Assembly: GCA_032718865.1 (NCBI GenBank)
Contig: JALUTQ010000010.1
Coordinates: 248,001 to 312,000, forward strand
From: Tilletia caries
Lineage: Eukaryota > Basidiomycota > Exobasidiomycetes > Tilletiales > Tilletiaceae
Length of the DNA: 64,000 nt
Direction of reading: 5' to 3'
Both the position numbers and the translations under genes were made by a program. Positions 59,810-64,000 of this stretch are shown here, one piece after another (positions within the stretch are counted from its first letter, which is position 1; each line of letters starts with the position of its first letter). The notes below the pieces were generated by a model. The model saw nothing but the letters and a program-made list of their open reading frames with translations. It was not told the origin of the DNA and did not search any database.

Positions 59810-59872
59810 GACTGAGTGAGCGAGTGAGTGAGTGAGTGAGTGGGTGGGTGAGTGAGTGAGTGGGCGAGTGGT
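59810..59872. repeat. GAGT tetranucleotide microsatellite in the SUN gene 5' region
   Basis: Imperfect GAGT/GGGT repeats, 70-135 bp upstream of the SUN start codon, so probably in its leader or core promoter. Confidence 0.85.
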
Positions 59873-60069
59873 TGATTGAGGTCTGAGTAGATGACAAAGT
59901 CGATGACTGGGTGGGAGGAGAATGAAGAGGAGGAAGAAAAAGAGTGGAAGGGGGGATCAGAAAAAGATGGCCGACTGCCTCCTTATATGGCCTTTCCCAG
60001 ACCCTGTTCGAGAAGACGGGCAGGCCGATAAGGAATCAGTGAGGAACGGAGGAAGCGATCCACAGCAGT

Positions 60070-60500
60070 AGCACATTCTTGCTCCTCATGTTTGGATGCG
60101 ACTGGGACCTGGGCCGTCGTCAAGGAGGTCAAGCGATGCTGCTGTGTCGCTCTAAGGCACTCGCTGCAGGAAGAAATCAGAAAAGGAAGGGGAGAGAGGA
60201 GGAAGAGACACCGGGTAGTCAGCGATAAGCACGCAGCACGCAACACGCAGCACGCATCCAGCAACCCGTATTCAGCCTTTGACCTGCTCCTCATGTTTGG
60301 ATGCGACTGTGACCTGGGCCGTCGTCAAGGGGGTCGGGGGCGATGCCGCCGTGTCGCTCTGATACGCGAAGGATGATCACGGCACTGGCTGCAGGGGAGT
60401 AATCAGAAAGGGAAGGAGAGAGAGAGCAGAAAAAGGCACAGGATGATCAGCATTCAACATTCAACACGCAGTCAGTAGCCAGCAGTCAGCCTTTTTGATC
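60070..60500. repeat. Two-copy imperfect tandem repeat of about 205 bp
   Basis: TGCTCCTCATGTTTGGATGC followed by GACTGnGACCTGGGCCGTCG occurs at about 60079 and again at 60284. Each copy is followed by a GTGTCGCTCT word, an AATCAGAAA-GGAAGG-GAGAG purine block and an ACACGCAGYMMGC tail. The copies differ by substitutions and small indels. The rest of 59740-60874 shows no gene. Confidence 0.8.
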
Positions 60501-60874
60501 ATGCCCTGATACCTTCTGCACGAGCTCCTGTCAACACCGATGGGTGTGGGAACGATCCACCAGGAGTCCAGGACTCAGGAGTGCGCTGCTGTCGCCGTCG
60601 AGGGACTCCCGTTTCGGTGTGTCGGAAGCTCCGGGAGTGATCCGGGGAAACCCCGGTCCCAACTCCCAACGCAGGTCAAGCTCGACCTCCAGCGCATCGC
60701 GTCCGACCAGCTAGCCATCACCTTCCCGTCGAGACTCGCAAGGTCCCAATTCGTCAGGCGCCAGGATCCGGTTGAGGTATAATGGGCTTTTCCTGAATTC
60801 TTTCTCCCAGAAAGAAAAGAGCGGAAGGCAAGCACAGGTAGGGAAAGGCCCGCTGCCAACTTACTCAACGAAAC

Positions 60875-62219
60875 ATGTGCATCTTCTTCTTCACACTCGA
60901 CCATCCCACGTACTGCCTGTGCGTTCTTCTTCTCCCCTTCGCCTTCCATCGATCATGTGAGGAAGTACGTCTGGAAATTGCTCATCGTTTATATACCTTA
61001 CCAGAATCGCAGCGTCCAACCGGGACGAGTTCCTCGCCCGTCCAACAAAAGACGCCACCTGGCACGCCTTCGATACACCCTCCCCTTCCCCTTCTCCCCC
61101 CATCCTAAGCGGTGTCGACACCTCCGGCGGTGGGACCTGGCTCGGTATCTCTCGTTCCGGCCGGTTCGGTTCCTTACTGAACTTCACCGAGCGACCACCG
61201 CCTCCACCGCGTCCCGAGCTCGGGATCAAGACGTACCTCTCCCGTGGCGAGCTTGTGCGGCGTTGGCTTGTGGGCCATGATGATGCGGACGATGGCGGAG
61301 AAGGAGGTGGGCCGGCGCATATCTCGGGCAAACAGGGCTTGGAGGGATACCTCCAGTCCGTGCATTCGAAACGGGATTTCTTTCCTGGGTTCAATTTGCT
61401 CGTGGGCCAGGTCGAGTCCGGCGAGTCGGATTCGGAGCTGAAGTCGTTCCGGCTGGGCTACGTGTCGAATCGGACGGAAGGGGATCAGCAGGAGCCGGTC
61501 GTCCTGCAGGCGGATCGGGATGGGATGGACGGTGGATTGTGTGCGGTGTGTGGGCTGAGTAATTCTGTTTATCAGGAGCCCTGGCCGAAAGTTGAGGAGG
61601 GGAAGGGTTTGCTGAAGAAGGCTTTGGAGGAGTGGGATGCGTCTCTCGCGACACCTCGCAGCAGATCGGTACAGGACGGTCAAGATGTGACGGAGGCAGA
61701 CGAGGATCGACTCGTGGAGAAGCTCTTCACTCTACTGGGGTGAGTCTTACGCAGGTCTTTCCTGGATGGTTCTGTTATGGAGGCTGATGTGATCCCCTTG
61801 TGAATAGGACCAACTCGGGCCCGGATGTACCTGAACCACAGCCCTCCAACATTCGAGCGACGATTCAGGTGCCACCTCTCCAGCTGCCGATCCCCGGTTC
61901 AAAGAGCCGTGCCAACGCAGGAACGAGCGTAATGATCCCCACCAGCGACAAGAACAACAGTCAGCAATCACCCTCCTCCTCATCCCAACAATCAGGCCCA
62001 GACAGCGCAGCCGCTGCGATCCAGGCAGCCATAGCCGCCGGCGCCGAACTGGGCTGGTACGGCTCGCGTCTATCGACAGTCGTACTGGTGCGGCGACGGG
62101 GTGGGGCTGCTACGTTCGTGGAGCGGGATGTCTTCCGGCTTGGGGGGGATGGGGCGGTGGGGAGGGCGGAGGAGAAGGGGAGGAAGGGGGAGAGGAGGTT
62201 TCGGTGGGCGCTTGGGTGA
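60875..62219 (+). CDS. TANGO2: TANGO2 (NRDE) family protein
   Basis: TANGO2 proteins start with a catalytic-type Cys at position 2 and are linked to Golgi organisation, lipid and haem handling; their reaction is not settled. Three exons (60875-60909, 60966-61739, 61808-62219) join in phase to 406 residues. The first exon is only 35 nt and encodes MCIFFFTLDHP, the family N-terminus. The NRDE motif follows as IAASNRDEFLARPTKDATWH, then ILSGVDTSGGGTWLGISRSG, FGSLLNFTERP, FFPGFNLLVG, LGYVSNR and LCAVCGLSNS with PWPKVEEGK. The C-terminal exon adds a Ser/Gln-rich stretch and STVVLVRRRGGAATFVERDV. Somewhat longer than typical (about 280-350) because of inserted low-complexity sequence. Confidence 0.9.
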
Positions 62220-62356
62220 ACCTTTCATGTCCCTTTCTCGTTCATAAGGGATACTCGACTGGCCCCAGCAGGCCACCTTCGCGTCCCAAGCTCGAGCTCC
62301 TCGGCAAGGTCGCTAAATGGGAAGGAAGAAGTGCAAGTGACCCGAGAAGTCGACGG

Positions 62357-63190
62357 CGGGCTGAACGTGCTCAAGGCCAAGCTTCCTATCGTCGTCACCA
62401 TCGATCAGCGGTTGAACGAGCCTTGGAACCCTAAGAGCTTGCCGGACATCAAAACTCGACCTCCCGTCATTGGCTCACGAAGAAGGCGAGGGACATCTTG
62501 GGAGGAGTATGTTCGCAGAGCACCCCTCACACCAGCCAGCCAGCAAGGATCTCGTTTGTCCGTATCTGCAGCAAATCGTACCCTCCAACCTGTAATGGCA
62601 GGTCCCTTTCCTCCTCGCTCGCCGGAAATCAGATGTGTCCACAACCTCACACCTCACACGAAGAAAGAGTTCGCTGTGCAAAGGCCATCAACACCAATGG
62701 GCCCCGCCATGTTCGCTCTGGGGTACTTCCGTCCGAGGGGGGATTGCGACCCATCCCCTCGGCCGAGCCCCAGACGCGACTTCGATGCGATTGTACCGAG
62801 AAAGGGAGAAAGAGGCGCGCAGAGAAACGGATCGGAATCGAGAAACCACAAGAGGAAAGCAGAGAGGAGAGGAGAGGAAACGTCGAGAGCGGGAGCGGGG
62901 AAAGGGGAGGCCAAGATCGCGGGAGAGGGAACGGAGAAGATGATTAAAGAACCGAGAACGGGGGAACCGGGAAGCAGAAGAGAGAGAAAAATTGCGTCGA
63001 GAGGGGAGATGATGATGATGGTGATGAATGAAGAGGCGCGCGCGGGGGAATGATTCGACGATGTGGGGGATGCAGAGGAACGGAAACAGACGAAAGAGCT
63101 GCACAGAGAGGGCGGCGACGACAAGATGGTGTACGAAGGCGAACGGGTCGGGGGGGGGGTTGACGACTGACGGGGGGAAAACGGGACGAG
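62357..63190 (+). repeat. Purine-rich segment, copy 2 of a diverged duplication
   Basis: Counterpart of 53823-54700. It starts just after the TANGO2 gene and runs toward the 3' end of SUN copy 2. Besides substitutions it has extra bases near 62730-62765. The long minus-strand frame (62654-63646) is Ser/Pro-rich and not conserved with copy 1. Bases 63191-63554 show no gene. Confidence 0.7.
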
Positions 63191-63554
63191 CTGTGGGGAG
63201 GTCGAAGATGGGGTATCCATGATGGGAGACAGGGGGAGAAATCGATGACCGACGGACGACGGGGCGAGAAAGAACCGATGGCGAGGGGGGGGTGCCCGGC
63301 GGTTGCTCGTTTGATTGAATGGGTTCCCCTGCCAAATGGCCAAAATAAGGAGGTCGGAAAGAAAAAGGGGTTGGCCCAACGTGCGTGTGTGTGTGCGTCG
63401 CGTTTGATGATTGGTGAGAGGAGGAGGGGGGACAAGGAAGCGCGCACGTCTCGATAACGATGAGGCAGATAACTTGAAGAAAGAAAATCCGGTGGAAGAA
63501 GTTGCTCCCGTCCGTCCAGTCCCTCCGTCCATATGCGAGAGAGGGCGAAGGCCA

Positions 63555-64000
63555 TCACAGATCCAATTCAGGATGCACCCGCACCCGATAAACACACGTA
63601 TTGTCCGCCCCATGGTTCCCCCTAAACCGGAACTGCACCTTCTCAAAGTCGACCTTCAACCGCTTCACGCTCGGCTTGATCTCGACCATCTGGATGTCGC
63701 TCATCATCCCCATCCCCATCCCTTTGCCCTTTTCCAACGATGAGGAGGACGACGACTCCAACGAAGCATCATACTTCATCGTGCCCAAAAGCACCCACTC
63801 CGGCCCCGGCGGCGTCGGCTGCGGCCCATCCCCGCCCTCCGCAACCCACGCATCCCACTCCATATTATTAGAATTAGCAGGCGCACCCTCCTTCTCCATC
63901 CGCGCCTTCTCCAACTCATGATACATCCGATCCCGCCAGTGCGCAACCGTAACCATAACATCGTCGTCGTGCTTGTCCACGACGCCCCAGAGCTCGACGT
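63555..64000 (-). CDS. SUN-domain protein, copy 2 (runs off right edge)
   Basis: Only the C-terminal part of the SUN domain is visible, ending at 63555. It parallels copy 1: DVELWGVVDKHDD, WRDRMYHELEKARMEKE, EWVLLGTMKYDASLE, then MVEIKPSVKRLKVDFEKVQF and NHGADNTCVYRVRVHPELDL. Differences from copy 1 include a longer acidic and Ser-rich loop (a run of Ser, then Lys-Gly-Met repeats) where copy 1 has AFRDAEGGGVAKG. Divergence is large enough that the duplication is old. The membrane segment and start lie beyond the window. Confidence 0.85.
   Translation of the reverse strand, partial: VELWGVVDKHDDDVMVTVAHWRDRMYHELEKARMEKEGAPANSNNMEWDAWVAEGGDGPQPTPPGPEWVLLGTMKYDASLESSSSSSLEKGKGMGMGMMSDIQMVEIKPSVKRLKVDFEKVQFRFRGNHGADNTCVYRVRVHPELDL

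Noticed and set aside
59810..59872. Possible telomere-like or CRISPR-like array
   Set aside because: It is a simple imperfect GAGT microsatellite without unique spacers; CRISPR is not expected in a fungal nucleus.
62654..63646. Minus-strand 330-residue frame in copy 2
   Set aside because: Same reason; it also runs into the 3' end of the SUN gene in another frame.

Overview
The window is nuclear DNA from a filamentous or dimorphic basidiomycete fungus. The evidence is GC-rich coding sequence, many short introns of about 45-110 nt with GTGAG/GTAAG donors, a TOK-type fungal potassium channel, a division-1 chitin synthase, and three secreted proteins of the basidiomycete 'macrofage activating glycoprotein' type. 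The exon density would suit Ustilaginomycotina or Pucciniomycotina, but I cannot place it more closely. Exon borders were read by eye from splice consensus and reading phase and can be off by a base or so.

Left part (1-21 kb), mostly housekeeping: tripeptidyl-peptidase II (cut by the left edge), mitochondrial ribosomal protein mL54, a xylulokinase-like FGGY protein that has lost its active-site motifs, a large unrecognised membrane protein, an unrecognised two-exon gene, splicing factor ISY1, mitoribosomal uL30m, a MYST histone acetyltransferase, a synaptobrevin v-SNARE, an intron-containing tRNA-Gln next to an AT-rich repeat cluster with a tRNA fragment, and a small secreted protein. Middle (21-37 kb): a TOK potassium channel with a huge insert after its first membrane segment, a chitin synthase with about 21 exons including very small ones, and an SMUBP-2/Hcs1-like helicase.

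Right part (37-64 kb): two secreted-glycoprotein paralogues (A, B), the NatC subunit NAA35, a cysteine-rich secreted protein with a long Ser/Thr stalk, divergently arranged eIF3k and IDI1, then a third secreted-glycoprotein gene (C). C is a near-perfect mosaic: promoter and first two exons from A, last exon and 3' region from B, joined in an intron sequence that A and B share. After C the region is rearranged: two diverged copies of a purine-rich segment (53.8 and 62.4 kb), two SUN-domain nuclear-envelope genes (one cut by the right edge), a decayed FHA-RING (Dma-like) ubiquitin-ligase pseudogene bordered by direct repeats, and a TANGO2-family gene.

This is not one operon-like system; most genes are independent housekeeping units. 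The most striking items are the intron-joined mosaic gene C with its GC-AG intron, the FGGY pseudoenzyme, the channel insert, the predicted 7-nt chitin synthase microexon, and the duplicated SUN region with its pseudogene.
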